A DNA stretch of 64,000 nt from an uncultured Oscillospiraceae bacterium (GTDB taxonomy: Bacteria; Bacillota; Clostridia; Oscillospirales; Oscillospiraceae), in assembly GCA_947625285.1 (NCBI GenBank), contig CANQNS010000001.1, positions 186,001 through 250,000 on the forward strand, written 5' to 3'. Positions 27,875-37,359 of this stretch are shown in pieces; within the stretch, counting starts at the first letter, position 1, and every line of letters starts with the position of its first letter. The notes beneath the pieces were generated by a model that was not told where the DNA came from, searched no databases, and saw only the letters and a list, made by a program, of their open reading frames with translations. The translations under genes and the position numbers were made by a program.

Positions 27875-30256
27875 ATGACGTACCACAAGGAATTTGCCGC
27901 TACGCCGGAAATGCTCCACACCATGGATATGTACTGGCGTGCGGCCAACTATCTCGCCGCCGGACAGCTTTACCTGCTGTCCGACCCCCTGCTGAAGACC
28001 CCCCTGACGGAGAAGCACTTCAAGCGCAAGATCGTGGGTCACTGGGGCACCGTGCCCGGCCAGAACTTCATTTACACACACCTCAACCGTGTCATCCGGG
28101 CCTATGACCTAAACATGATCTACCTGTCCGGCCCCGGTCACGGGGGCAACGGCATGGTGGCCCAGGACTGGCTGGACGGCAGCTATACGGAGATCTATCC
28201 CAACATCACCCGGGACGAGGCCGGTATGGAGAGGCTGTTCAAGCAGTTCTCCTTCCCCGGCGGCATCCCCTCCCATGTGGCGCCGGAGACCCCGGGCTCC
28301 ATCCATGAGGGCGGCGAGCTGGGCTATTCCCTGGCCCACGCCTTCGGCGCGGTCAGCGACAACCCCACCCTGATCGCCGCCTGCGTGGTGGGCGACGGCG
28401 AGGCGGAGACCGGCCCGCTTGCCACCTGCTGGCATTTGAACAAATTCACCGACCCCCGCACCGACGGCGCGGTGCTGCCCATCCTGCACCTGAACGGCTA
28501 CAAGATCGCCAACCCCACCGTCCTGGCCCGCATCCCCAACGAGGAGCTGAAAAAGTTCTTCGAGGGCTGCGGCTGGACCCCCATCTTCGTGGAGGGCAGC
28601 GACCCCGAAAAGATGCACCCGGCCATGGCAAAGGCTCTGGACACCGCCATCCGCTCCATCCTGCGCATCCAGGAGAACGCCCGCGTCCACGGCGACGGCA
28701 GCCGGGTCCACTGGCCCATGATCGTGCTGCGCGCCCCCAAGGGCTGGACCGGCCCCAAGGTGGTGGACGGCCAGCCCATCGAGGGCACCTTCCGGGCCCA
28801 CCAGGTCCCCATCCCCGCGGATACGGACGAGCACCGCAAGATGATTGAGGAGTGGCTGCGGTCCTATCATCCGGAGGAGCTGTTCGACGAAAACGGCGCC
28901 CCCGTCCAGGCCCTGCTGGACCTGCCCCCCAAGGGCAGCGCCCGCATGGGCGCCAACCCCAACGCCAACGGCGGCCTGCTTTTGAAGGACCTGCGCCTGC
29001 CCGACTTCCGGGACTACGGCGTGGACCTGCCGGCCCCCGGCGCGGTGGAGGCGGAGGATATGCGTAAGCTGGGCGAGTTCGTCCGGGACATCTACTCCAT
29101 GAACGCCGACAGCCGCAACTTCCGGGTCTTTGGCCCGGACGAGACCATGTCCAACCGGCTGGGGCCCGTGTTCGAGGTCACCGGCCGTGACTGGAACGGC
29201 GACGTGCTGGAGGGGGACGAATTTCTCTCTCAGGACGGCCAGGTCATGGACTCCTTCCTTTCCGAGCACGTCTGCGAGGGCATGCTGGAGGGGTATCTGC
29301 TCACCGGCCGCCACGGCTTTTTCAACTCCTACGAGGCGTTCATCCGCATCGTGGACAGCATGGTGAGCCAGCACGCCAAGTGGCTGAAGGTCTGCAACCA
29401 GCTACCCTGGCGGCAGAAGATCGCCTCCCTGAACTATGTGCTGGCCTCCAACGTGTGGCAGCAGGACCACAACGGCTTCACCCACCAGGACCCGGGCTTT
29501 TTGGATCACGTTGCCAACAAGAAGGCGGACGTGGTGCGGCTGTACCTGCCCCCAGACGCCAACTGCCTGCTGAGCGTGTTCGACCACTGCATCCGCAGCC
29601 GGAACTATGTGAACGTGGTGGTGGCCTCCAAGCACCCCCGTCCCCAGTGGCTGACTATGGAGCAGGCCGTCAAGCACTGCACCGAGGGCATCGGCATCTG
29701 GCAGTGGGCCTCCACGGACGCCTGGTCCGAGCCGGACATCATCATGGCCTGCTGCGGCGACACGCCCACTTTGGAGACCCTGGCGGCGGTGACTATTTTG
29801 CGGGACGCCTTCCCGGAGCTGAAGATCCGGGTCATCAACGTGGTGGACCTGATGCGGCTCCAGTCCGACTCCCAGCACCCCCACGGCCTGCCCGACCGGG
29901 ATTACGATATGCTCTTCACCGTGGATAAGCCCATCGTGTTCGCCTTCCACGGCTATCCCAGCCTGATCCATGAGTTCACCTACAAGCGCAAGAACAAGAA
30001 CCTGCACGTACGTGGCTATATCGAGGAGGGCACCATCACCACGCCCTTCGATATGCGCGTGCTGAACAACATCGACCGGTACCATCTGGTGCTGACCGCC
30101 CTGCAGAACCTGGACTGCTTGGGCAACCGCAGCGCGGCCCTGGCCCAGCAGATGCGGGACAAGCTGGTGGAGCACAAGCAGTATATCGCCAAGTACGGCG
30201 TGGATCTGCCGGAGGTCGCTGAGTGGAAGTGGACGCCTAATGCATCGAAAGACTGA
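27875..30256 (+). CDS. xfp: phosphoketolase
   Basis: [65 protein letters not shown]. Confidence 0.96.
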   Translation: MTYHKEFAATPEMLHTMDMYWRAANYLAAGQLYLLSDPLLKTPLTEKHFKRKIVGHWGTVPGQNFIYTHLNRVIRAYDLNMIYLSGPGHGGNGMVAQDWLDGSYTEIYPNITRDEAGMERLFKQFSFPGGIPSHVAPETPGSIHEGGELGYSLAHAFGAVSDNPTLIAACVVGDGEAETGPLATCWHLNKFTDPRTDGAVLPILHLNGYKIANPTVLARIPNEELKKFFEGCGWTPIFVEGSDPEKMHPAMAKALDTAIRSILRIQENARVHGDGSRVHWPMIVLRAPKGWTGPKVVDGQPIEGTFRAHQVPIPADTDEHRKMIEEWLRSYHPEELFDENGAPVQALLDLPPKGSARMGANPNANGGLLLKDLRLPDFRDYGVDLPAPGAVEAEDMRKLGEFVRDIYSMNADSRNFRVFGPDETMSNRLGPVFEVTGRDWNGDVLEGDEFLSQDGQVMDSFLSEHVCEGMLEGYLLTGRHGFFNSYEAFIRIVDSMVSQHAKWLKVCNQLPWRQKIASLNYVLASNVWQQDHNGFTHQDPGFLDHVANKKADVVRLYLPPDANCLLSVFDHCIRSRNYVNVVVASKHPRPQWLTMEQAVKHCTEGIGIWQWASTDAWSEPDIIMACCGDTPTLETLAAVTILRDAFPELKIRVINVVDLMRLQSDSQHPHGLPDRDYDMLFTVDKPIVFAFHGYPSLIHEFTYKRKNKNLHVRGYIEEGTITTPFDMRVLNNIDRYHLVLTALQNLDCLGNRSAALAQQMRDKLVEHKQYIAKYGVDLPEVAEWKWTPNASKD

Positions 30257-30399
30257 CGTCTTTCGATGCGAAGGTCGCAGCCCGCTGCAGCGCACGGACC
30301 GCGAAGCGGCCCGCACGTTTGCGGGCTGAGAAGAATGATCTCCCAGGCGCGTGTCCTGGGAGATCATGATCTAAATCGATTCGCGTCTGCGGACGCGAA
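30242..30399. repeat. hairpin array 1 (intercistronic, xfp-prmA)
   Basis: GCATCGAAAGAC-TGAC-GTCTTTCGATGC; CAGCCCGC...GCGGGCTG; ATGATCTCCCAGG-CGCGTGT-CCTGGGAGATCAT; TTCGCGTC-TGCG-GACGCGAA. Confidence 0.85.
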
Positions 30400-30418
30400 C
30401 TCTGCGAGGCTGATAAAA

Positions 30419-31333
30419 TTGGCAAATTGGTTAGAAGTGACCGTCCCCGCCCATGGGGACCCGGAGGCCCTGTGCGAGCAGCTCTCCGGCATGGGGCTGG
30501 AGGGCTTCGTCATCGAGGACGAGAAGGACTTCAGGAGCTTTCTGGAAAACAACACCCAGTACTGGGATTTCGTGGATGAGGAGTTGGAGCGGTCCCTGTC
30601 CGGGGCCAGCCGGGTGAAGCTGTGGCTGGCGGACGACGACGCGGGCCGGGCCATCCTGGCGGAGATGCAGAAAAAGGGCCTGGCCCCGGAAAGCCGCCCG
30701 GTGGCGGATTCGGACTGGGAGAACAACTGGCGGGACTACTATAAGCCCGTGGAGGCCGGGGAGAAGCTGGTGATCGTGCCCCAGTGGCACGATTACGCCG
30801 GGGATCGGATCCCCGTGCGGCTGGACCCGGGGCTGCTGTTCGGCACCGGGGACCATCCCACCACCCGGATGTGCCTGGCGGCGGTGGAAAAATACGCCGG
30901 GCCCGGAAAAAAGGTCCTGGACCTGGGCTGCGGCAGCGGCATATTGAGTGTGGCGGCGGCGGTGCTGGGCGCGGGGCCGGTGGAGGCCGCCGACGTGGAT
31001 GAAAAGGCCCCGGAGGTGGTCCGGGACAACGCCAAACTGAACGGGGTGGAGGCCGCCATTTCCGTCCATGTGGGGGACGTGATCGCCTCGGCTCCGCTGC
31101 GGGCCCGCCTGGGCGGGGGCTACGACCTGGTGCTGGCCAACATCGTGGCGGACGTGATCATCCCTCTGGCCGCCTATGTGAAGGGCTTTCTGGCCCCGGA
31201 GGGGGTCTTTGTCTGCTCCGGGATCATCGACGGCCGCCAGGAGGACGTGAGAGCCGCCCTGGAAAAAGCGGGGCTTCGGATCGAAAACACGGACCACATG
31301 GACGAGTGGACCTGCTTTGTGTGCAAGGCATGA
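30419..31333 (+). CDS. prmA: ribosomal protein L11 methyltransferase
   Basis: probable TTG start (LANWLEVTVPAHGDPEALCEQL), DPGLLFGTGDHPTTRMCLAAVEKY, VLDLGCGSGILSVAA. Confidence 0.9.
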   Translation: MANWLEVTVPAHGDPEALCEQLSGMGLEGFVIEDEKDFRSFLENNTQYWDFVDEELERSLSGASRVKLWLADDDAGRAILAEMQKKGLAPESRPVADSDWENNWRDYYKPVEAGEKLVIVPQWHDYAGDRIPVRLDPGLLFGTGDHPTTRMCLAAVEKYAGPGKKVLDLGCGSGILSVAAAVLGAGPVEAADVDEKAPEVVRDNAKLNGVEAAISVHVGDVIASAPLRARLGGGYDLVLANIVADVIIPLAAYVKGFLAPEGVFVCSGIIDGRQEDVRAALEKAGLRIENTDHMDEWTCFVCKA

Positions 31334-31944
31334 TAAAAAACATCGTTTTTGACATGGGCAACGTGCTCATCCGTTTTGACCGGGAGCTGTTCATCCGGCG
31401 GCTGGGTCTGCCGGAGGCGGACGGGAAGCTCCTTATGGAGCAGGTGTTCCTTTCGCCGGAGTGGGTCGGGATGGACTGGGGGGAGCTGACCGACCAGCAG
31501 GCGGCGGACAGCGTGTGCGCCCGGCTGCCGGAGCGGCTGCACGAGGCCGCCCGGCGGCTGGTCCTGGCCTGGGAGCAGCCCATACTGCCCGTACCGGGGA
31601 TGCGGGAGCTGATAGGGTCGCTGAAGGCGGCGGGCTATGGGATATACCTGTTGTCCAACGCCAGCTTCCGCCAGCGGGAGTACTGGCCCGCCATCCCCGG
31701 AGCGGAGCTTTTCGACGGGGAGGTCATCTCCGCGGAGGAGGGCTGCGTGAAGCCGGAGCGGGCCATTTATGAGACGCTTTTGACCCGCTACGGCCTTGCG
31801 GCGGCGGAGTGCTTTTTCGTGGACGATCTGCCCGGCAACGTCCAGGGCGCCCGCCGGTGCGGCATGGAGGGAGCCGTGTTCACCGGGGACGCGGACGCGC
31901 TGCGCTTACATATGCGCCAGGCCGGAATAAGGATTGGGGCATAA
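31330..31944 (+). CDS. HAD-superfamily hydrolase
   Basis: MIKNIVFDMGNVLIRFD...GIYLLSNAS...CVKPERAIYETLL...FFVDDLPGNVQGA. Confidence 0.9.
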   Translation: MIKNIVFDMGNVLIRFDRELFIRRLGLPEADGKLLMEQVFLSPEWVGMDWGELTDQQAADSVCARLPERLHEAARRLVLAWEQPILPVPGMRELIGSLKAAGYGIYLLSNASFRQREYWPAIPGAELFDGEVISAEEGCVKPERAIYETLLTRYGLAAAECFFVDDLPGNVQGARRCGMEGAVFTGDADALRLHMRQAGIRIGA

Positions 31945-31954
31945 CGCCCCGCCA

Positions 31955-31997
31955 TAGAAAATACCGCCTCCCCCGGATGGGGAGGCGGTATTTTCTG
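31955..31997. terminator. bidirectional terminator
   Basis: GAAAATACCGCCTCCCCCGGATGGGGAGGCGGTATTTTC. Confidence 0.9.
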
Positions 31998-32020
31998 CAA
32001 AACAGGCGATTTTTATAAAC

Positions 32021-32929
32021 TTAATCCACTTCAAAGCGGAAGGCGCCGGCGGTGCCCTCCGGGGTGTCCGGGTCGTATCGGACGGTGACGTCATATCTGC
32101 CCGGCAGAAGGAACATGGTCTCGCGGGCCTGCAGGTCCTGGCCGCCGCCCATGCGGGCCAGCACGCTGCCCCGCTTGTCCGTCACGGTGATCTCCACGTT
32201 GGCGTCGGTTTTTACCTCCGCGTCCAGGGTGTAGTAGTCCGGCATGGGCACGCTCATCTCCCAGGTCCAGGGGCCCTGGTCCGGGTCGTAGACGTACTCG
32301 CTGTAGGAGGTCGCCTCAAAACGGATGAGGCCGAACACCAGCCCCAGCGCCAGCAGCGCGAGCACCACCCCAAAGCACCAGCGCATACTTTTCCGGGACC
32401 TGCCGGCTGTCTCCTGGCGGCGGATGCGCCAGGCTCCCACCAGGATCACAACGCCCAGCAGCAAACAGGCCAGGGAAACGAAGACGCCGGTCATGCTGGG
32501 ATGGCGCAGCAGGGCGAACAGATCCAGCGCCGCGCATATGAGCTCAACGGTGCCGAAGACATACCCCAGCCGGCTCCAGCGGCTGGCCATGTCCTGCACC
32601 GACTGCTCGTCGGTGTAGATGTCGTACTCCTCCGGGGGCAGGGCGGGGTCGTACTTCTTGCGGAAGAAGTGCCAGCCGTTGAAGGTGTCGCTGACGAACT
32701 GCCAGCCCTGCTCGGCAAAGGTGTCCCGGTAGCGGGCCGGGTCGTCGATATGCTGGTCGTAGTCCAGGGCGTAGCGGTAGCGCACGCTCTCGTCCCGGTA
32801 AAATACGCTGTGGAAGCATCCGCCCTTTTCCAGCTGCCAGCCCTTGTCCGACAGGGCGTTCAGGTCCTCTATCTCCCGCCGGTACTCCCAGGCGGGGTAC
32901 ATCACATAGCGCGTCTTTTTATTCCGCAT
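32021..32929 (-). CDS. DUF2812 membrane protein
   Basis: YPAWEYRREIEDLNALSDKGWQLEKGGCFHSVFYRDESVRYRYALDY; downstream of PadR gene. Confidence 0.8.
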   Translation of the reverse strand: MRNKKTRYVMYPAWEYRREIEDLNALSDKGWQLEKGGCFHSVFYRDESVRYRYALDYDQHIDDPARYRDTFAEQGWQFVSDTFNGWHFFRKKYDPALPPEEYDIYTDEQSVQDMASRWSRLGYVFGTVELICAALDLFALLRHPSMTGVFVSLACLLLGVVILVGAWRIRRQETAGRSRKSMRWCFGVVLALLALGLVFGLIRFEATSYSEYVYDPDQGPWTWEMSVPMPDYYTLDAEVKTDANVEITVTDKRGSVLARMGGGQDLQARETMFLLPGRYDVTVRYDPDTPEGTAGAFRFEVD

Positions 32930-33255
32930 TTTTCCTCCCTCTCTATCATCATGCTGTCTGCCGCCGCGGTCAGATGCCGCAGCCGGTCGATCTCGTCCAG
33001 CAGCGCCTGCCGGCCTGCCTCCGTCAGCCGGTACAGCCGCCGCCGGTCCGCTTCCTGAACGGGACACTCCTCGATCCAGCCCTTTTTCATCATGTTGCCG
33101 GTGGCCCCGTACATGGTGCCGGAGCCGATGCGTACATGGCCCTCCGACAGAGCCAGCGTCTGGCGCATGATGCCGTAGCCGTGGTTGGGCCCCCGGTACA
33201 GGCACAGCAGGATGTAAAAATAACTCTCCGTCAAAGGCTCCGCGCCCCGGTCCAT
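32902..33255 (-). CDS. PadR-family transcriptional regulator
   Basis: ESYFYILLCLYRGPNHGYGIMRQTLAL...IGSGTMYGATGNMMKKGWIE. Confidence 0.9.
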   Translation of the reverse strand: MDRGAEPLTESYFYILLCLYRGPNHGYGIMRQTLALSEGHVRIGSGTMYGATGNMMKKGWIEECPVQEADRRRLYRLTEAGRQALLDEIDRLRHLTAAADSMMIEREEKCGIKRRAM

Positions 33256-33281
33256 AGTCTCACCACCCTGTGTCGCGTCAC

Positions 33282-33341
33282 GATATGTCGTGTTCCGACA
33301 TATCATGACTATATCGTAGCACGACATATCCGCCCTGTCAA
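33282..33341 (-). promoter_or_regulatory. TTGACA-17-TACGAT promoter with ATATGTCG operator repeats
   Basis: GATATGTCG TGTTC CGACATATC (33282-33304) plus a third CGACATATC (33322-33330). Confidence 0.8.
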
Positions 33342-33396
33342 CCCCGGAGGCGAAAAAAGTTTATCCCGCCCCTTGCAAAAGGGGTGGGCCGGGGCG

Positions 33397-33421
33397 TATA
33401 ATAGGGGTTAGAAACAACTAA
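33397..33421 (+). promoter_or_regulatory. TATAAT plus TTAG-N6-CTAA box upstream of HMA gene
   Basis: TATAAT 33397-33402; TTAGAAACAACTAA 33408-33421. Confidence 0.6.
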
Positions 33422-33442
33422 TCAAGGAGGGGAAAACGGGAC

Positions 33443-33700
33443 ATGACGAAGGTGCTGACGGTGGAGGGCATGATGTGCGGCATGTGCGAAAGCCATGTGG
33501 CGGACGCCTTGCGGAAGGTGCCGGGGGTGGAGAAGGCCTCCGCCAGCCGGTCGAAGCGGGAGGCGCGGGTGGTGTGCGGGCCTGAGGTGACGGACGAGGC
33601 ATTGCTGGCGGCGGTGAACGCCACGGGCTATGAGGCGTCCAACGTCCGGGAGGAAGCGGACGGGCCCAAAAAGGGCCTGTTCGGTTTTCGGAAGAAGTGA
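33443..33700 (+). CDS. heavy-metal-associated (HMA/CopZ-like) domain protein
   Basis: TVEGMMCGMCESHVADALRKVPGVEKASASRSKREA. Confidence 0.88.
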   Translation: MTKVLTVEGMMCGMCESHVADALRKVPGVEKASASRSKREARVVCGPEVTDEALLAAVNATGYEASNVREEADGPKKGLFGFRKK

Positions 33701-33736
33701 AAAACGCGCCGCGGACAGCTGCGGCGCATCTCTTTA

Positions 33737-33976
33737 TTATGGCTCCAGGTCCTCCTCGTCAAAAAGCGGCGAGCGGAAAAATTCCTCCAGCCCGATCTCA
33801 AGGCCCTGGCAAAGCTCGTGGAGCACACGGAGCTTGACGGAATCATAGGCACAGTTGACGATGTTGCCGATGGTGGACTTGGGAACGCCGCTTTTCATGT
33901 AGAGCTGATACTGGGTCATATTTTTCTCCCGCAAAAGCTCCGTCAGCCGCCGGCTGACCGCCTGATTGAGCTGCAT
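33737..33976 (-). CDS. XRE-family HTH protein
   Basis: LTELLREKNMTQYQLYMKSGVPKSTIGNIVNCAYDSVKLRVLHELCQGLEIGLEEFF. Confidence 0.85.
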   Translation of the reverse strand: MQLNQAVSRRLTELLREKNMTQYQLYMKSGVPKSTIGNIVNCAYDSVKLRVLHELCQGLEIGLEEFFRSPLFDEEDLEP

Positions 33977-34095
33977 CCCATCACCGCCCCTGTAACTGTA
34001 CTGCCGTCATTATAGGAACGGCCCGGCAAAAATTAGTCCCTGTAGCTGGACCAATCAGGGTATTTACGATGTATATCTCGCAGGCGACGAAGATT

Positions 34096-34128
34096 AAAAA
34101 AGAAGCGGTCATAAGGCCGCTTCTTTTC
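34096..34128. terminator. bidirectional terminator
   Basis: AAAAAAGAAGCGG TCATAAGG CCGCTTCTTTTCT. Confidence 0.8.
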
Positions 34129-34195
34129 TGTACATTGCCCGCGTTCCGCGGGCGGGGCAAAGTGGAGGTATATAAGGTGATGCGAGATGATGCTC

Positions 34196-34348
34196 TTAAC
34201 TGTGGCCGCCGTGCATGGAGCAGTGCGCACAGTCGCCGTTGCAGCCGTCTATGCTCCGGCCAGCCTTTACGTTCCGAACCATGGCGCGGATGGAGAAGTA
34301 CAGCACCGCCGCCACGGGCACGCAGATAACGATATCGATCAGTTGCAT
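34196..34348 (-). CDS. FeoB-associated Cys-rich membrane protein (50 aa)
   Basis: MQLIDIVICVPVAAVLYFSIRAMVRNVKAGRSIDGCNGDCAHCSMHGGHS; not in the supplied ORF track (<60 aa). Confidence 0.85.
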   Translation of the reverse strand: MQLIDIVICVPVAAVLYFSIRAMVRNVKAGRSIDGCNGDCAHCSMHGGHS

Positions 34349-34366
34349 GAGCTTGGCTCCTTTCCG

Positions 34367-34642
34367 CTATTTGAAAAAGCCTATGATAGCCCGGACCGCC
34401 AGGATCATAATGATTATCTGATGGCGAAACGCCGTAAGGCGTTGCGCCGAGCCGCTTTGCGGCTCAGCAAAACAGCGTAGCTGTTTTGCCAGATATTCAT
34501 TGCAATGAGCATCGCGCAAATGATCCAAGGATCATTTGCCACCAAACGTGTCGTTTGGCGGCGAAAACATTCGTTTTCGCCTTGCGATGATCATTATCAG
34601 CGCGGTCACGGCCAGCAGGATCACGGCGTCGGCGGCGTTCAT
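34367..34642 (-). pseudogene. small TM peptide gene apparently split by hairpin array 2
   Basis: MNAADAVILLAVTALIMII- before the array and -IIIMILAVRAIIGFFK* after it; start overlaps the feoB stop (TGATG). Confidence 0.5.
34407..34597. repeat. hairpin array 2: six hairpins plus one 12-nt palindrome enclosed by a 12-bp outer stem
   Basis: outer ATAATGATTATC/GATGATCATTAT; inner AACGCC-GTAA-GGCGTT, GAGCCGC-TTT-GCGGCTC, GCAAAACAGC-GTA-GCTGTTTTGC, TCATTGCAATGA, GCAAATGATCC-AA-GGATCATTTGC, CCAAACG-TGT-CGTTTGG, GGCGAAAAC-ATTC-GTTTTCGCC. Confidence 0.92.
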
Positions 34643-36801
34643 CAGGCGCAGGCTGCCGCCGTCGCCAGCTTCCGGGCCGGGTCAGGCCGGAATAGGAAGT
34701 ACGCCAGCGCCGCCGCCACGGCCAGGGCCGCCACGGTGCCCGCGCCGAAGGTCAGCTCCCCCAGCAGCACGCCGCCCAGCTGATAGACCATCAGCGTGAC
34801 GCCGTAGGCGAAGGCGTTCTGGAAGATCAGGGTGAAGGCCACCCACTTGCCGGAGTGCTGCTCCCGGGCCATGGCGGAGATAGCCGCCAGGCAGGGGGAG
34901 TCCAGCAGGTTGAACACCAGAAAGCTGAAGGCCGCCAGGTTGGAGCCGTTGAAGAAGGCGGCGAAGGCGGTGTGCATCTCGGAGGCGTATTCCTCGATCT
35001 CGCCCAGGCCGGACAGCACCCCCATGGTGGACACGATGCCCTCCTTGGCAACGAAGCCGGACAAGGAGGAGGCCACGGCCCGCCAGGTGCCGAAGCCCAG
35101 GGGCTTGAAGATCCAGGCAATGGCCCCGCCGATGGAGGCCAGCAGGCAGCTCTCGGTCTCCACCATGCCGAAATGGCCGTTCTCAAATCCGAAGGTCGCC
35201 AAAAACCACATGACCGCGCAGCAGACGAACAGGACGGTCCCCGCCTTCTTCAAGAACGCCCATACCCGCTCCCAGACGTGCAGCAGCACCGTCCCGGCGG
35301 TGGGCATGTGATAGGCCGGCAGCTCCATGACAAAGGGGGCCGGATCGCCGGCGAAGGCCTTTGTCTTTTTCAGGATGATGCAGGCCACGATGACGCAGCC
35401 GATGCCCATAAAGTACATGCAGGGGGCCATCCACCAGGCGCCGCCCATCAGGTAGCCGGCGATGGTGGCGATGACCGGCAGCTTTGCGCCGCAGGGGATC
35501 CAGGTGTTGGTCATCATGGTCATGCGGCGGTCCTTCTCGTTCTCGATGGTGCGGGTAGCCATGATGCCGGGCACGCCGCAGCCGGAGGAGATCAGGAAGG
35601 GGATGAAGCTCTTGCCGGACAGGCCGAACCGGCGGAAGATACGGTCCATGATGAAGGCCACACGGGCCATGTAGCCGCAGTCCTCCAGCAGAGACAGGAA
35701 CAGGAACACCAGGGCCATCTGGGGCGCGAAGCCGATGGGGGCCGCGATGCCGCCCAGGATGCCGTCTACCACCAGCGACACCACCCAGTCGGACGCGCCG
35801 ATGTTGGTAAGCAGGGTCTCCGCGCCGCCCTGTATCCACTGGCCGAACAGTACGTCGTTGGTCCAGTCGGTGACAACGGTGCCCACGGTAGTCACGGAGA
35901 TATAGTACACCAGGAACATGACCGCCACGAAGATGGGCAGGGCCAGCCACCGGTTGGTGACGATCCGGTCTATCTTGTCGGAGGGGGTGAGCTTGCCCTT
36001 GCTTTTGCGGGTGAAGCAGCGGTCGATGATGGAGGTTATGTAGTCATACCGCTGGGCGGTGATGATGGATTCCGCGTCGTCGTCCATCTCCCGCTCGCAG
36101 TCGCGGATGTCCTGTTCGATGTGGGCGGCGTCCGCCGGGTCCAGATGAAGCTGGGCCAGCACCTTCTCGTCCCGCTCGAAGAGCTTGATGGCGTACCACC
36201 GCTGCTGCTCCGGGGGCAGATGGTGGACGGCCACCTCCTCGATGTGGGCCAGGGCGTGCTCCACGCAGCCGGCGAACCGGTGCTGGGGCACGGTCCTGCG
36301 TCCGCTCTTCGCCAGGGCCACCGCCGCCTCGGCCGCCGCCTTGACGCCGTCGCCCTTCAGGGCGGAGATCTCCATGACCTGGCAGTCCAGCTCCTGGGCA
36401 AGCTGCCGGGCGTTGAGCCGGTCGCCGGACTTGTATACCACGTCCATCATGTTCACGGCCACCAGCACGGGGATGCCCAGCTCCACAAGCTGGGTAGTCA
36501 GGTACAGGTTCCGCTCCAGGTTGGTGCCGTCCACGATGTTCAGTATCACGTCGGGCCGCTCCTGGACCAGATAATTGCGGGCCACCACTTCCTCCAGCGT
36601 GTAAGGGGACAGGGAGTAGATGCCGGGCAGGTCCGTGATAGTCACGTCCTTGTGGTCCCGGAGCTTGCCCTCCTTCTTCTCCACGGTGACGCCGGGCCAG
36701 TTGCCCACGTATTGATTCGCGCCGGTGAGGGCGTTGAAAAGAGTCGTCTTGCCGCAGTTGGGGTTGCCGGCAAGGGCGACAGTGATCGGTCTTTCTGCCA
36801 T
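34642..36801 (-). CDS. feoB: ferrous iron transport protein B
   Basis: ITVALAGNPNCGKTTLFNALTGANQYVGNWPGVTVEKKEG; C-terminal transporter domains. Confidence 0.97.
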   Translation of the reverse strand: MAERPITVALAGNPNCGKTTLFNALTGANQYVGNWPGVTVEKKEGKLRDHKDVTITDLPGIYSLSPYTLEEVVARNYLVQERPDVILNIVDGTNLERNLYLTTQLVELGIPVLVAVNMMDVVYKSGDRLNARQLAQELDCQVMEISALKGDGVKAAAEAAVALAKSGRRTVPQHRFAGCVEHALAHIEEVAVHHLPPEQQRWYAIKLFERDEKVLAQLHLDPADAAHIEQDIRDCEREMDDDAESIITAQRYDYITSIIDRCFTRKSKGKLTPSDKIDRIVTNRWLALPIFVAVMFLVYYISVTTVGTVVTDWTNDVLFGQWIQGGAETLLTNIGASDWVVSLVVDGILGGIAAPIGFAPQMALVFLFLSLLEDCGYMARVAFIMDRIFRRFGLSGKSFIPFLISSGCGVPGIMATRTIENEKDRRMTMMTNTWIPCGAKLPVIATIAGYLMGGAWWMAPCMYFMGIGCVIVACIILKKTKAFAGDPAPFVMELPAYHMPTAGTVLLHVWERVWAFLKKAGTVLFVCCAVMWFLATFGFENGHFGMVETESCLLASIGGAIAWIFKPLGFGTWRAVASSLSGFVAKEGIVSTMGVLSGLGEIEEYASEMHTAFAAFFNGSNLAAFSFLVFNLLDSPCLAAISAMAREQHSGKWVAFTLIFQNAFAYGVTLMVYQLGGVLLGELTFGAGTVAALAVAAALAYFLFRPDPARKLATAAACA

Positions 36802-36857
36802 ATTATCCACCTTTCATTTGACCTCGTTGCGTTCGCGCCCGGAGGCGCGGGGTTTGT

Positions 36858-37076
36858 TCAAGCGACTATTATCATCTCGCTGTCCGCTTTGCGCAGACTC
36901 AGCTCATAGCCCCGGACGGTGATCTCCACCGGGTCCCCCAGGGGGGCAACCCTGCGTACGAAGATGTCCTCGCCCTTGGTGATGCCCATGTCCATGATGC
37001 GCCGCTTCACCGCGCCGGTGCCCTCCAGCTTCAGGACCTTCACCGTCTGGCCCACCTTGGCCTCTCTTAAAGTCAT
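36858..37076 (-). CDS. feoA: ferrous iron transport protein A
   Basis: LREAKVGQTVKVLKLEGTGAVKRRIMDMGITKGEDIFVRRVAPLGDPVEITVRGYELSLRKAD. Confidence 0.92.
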   Translation of the reverse strand: MTLREAKVGQTVKVLKLEGTGAVKRRIMDMGITKGEDIFVRRVAPLGDPVEITVRGYELSLRKADSEMIIVA

Positions 37077-37117
37077 GTTCCTCCTCCTTTCTTTCCTTGT
37101 GCGATAACAGACTGCCG

Positions 37118-37327
37118 TCAGACGAATATCTTTTTAGCCATCTCCTCGCTGATGGCTACCCGGCTGTCCCGGACGCTGACGATCAGATTGCCGCCGATGT
37201 CGTTCACCACCGTCACGGGGCTGCCCACAACAAAGCCAAGACCCTCCAAAAACCGCCTGGTCTCCGGCTTGCCCCCGATGTGGGTGACAAGACTGCTGTC
37301 GCCCTTGTGCAGCATGGTGAGAAGCAT
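37118..37327 (-). CDS. feoA: FeoA-family protein (second copy)
   Basis: MLLTMLHKGDSSLVTHIGGKPETRRFLEGLGFVVGSPVTVVNDIGGNLIVSVRDSRVAISEEMAKKI. Confidence 0.85.
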   Translation of the reverse strand: MLLTMLHKGDSSLVTHIGGKPETRRFLEGLGFVVGSPVTVVNDIGGNLIVSVRDSRVAISEEMAKKIFV

Positions 37328-37359
37328 GTGGAATTCCTCCCCTGACCGGCCCACACACA

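Noticed and set aside
34033-34230. 65-aa minus ORF
   Set aside because: Spans a terminator hairpin and lacks a plausible RBS or protein-like composition.
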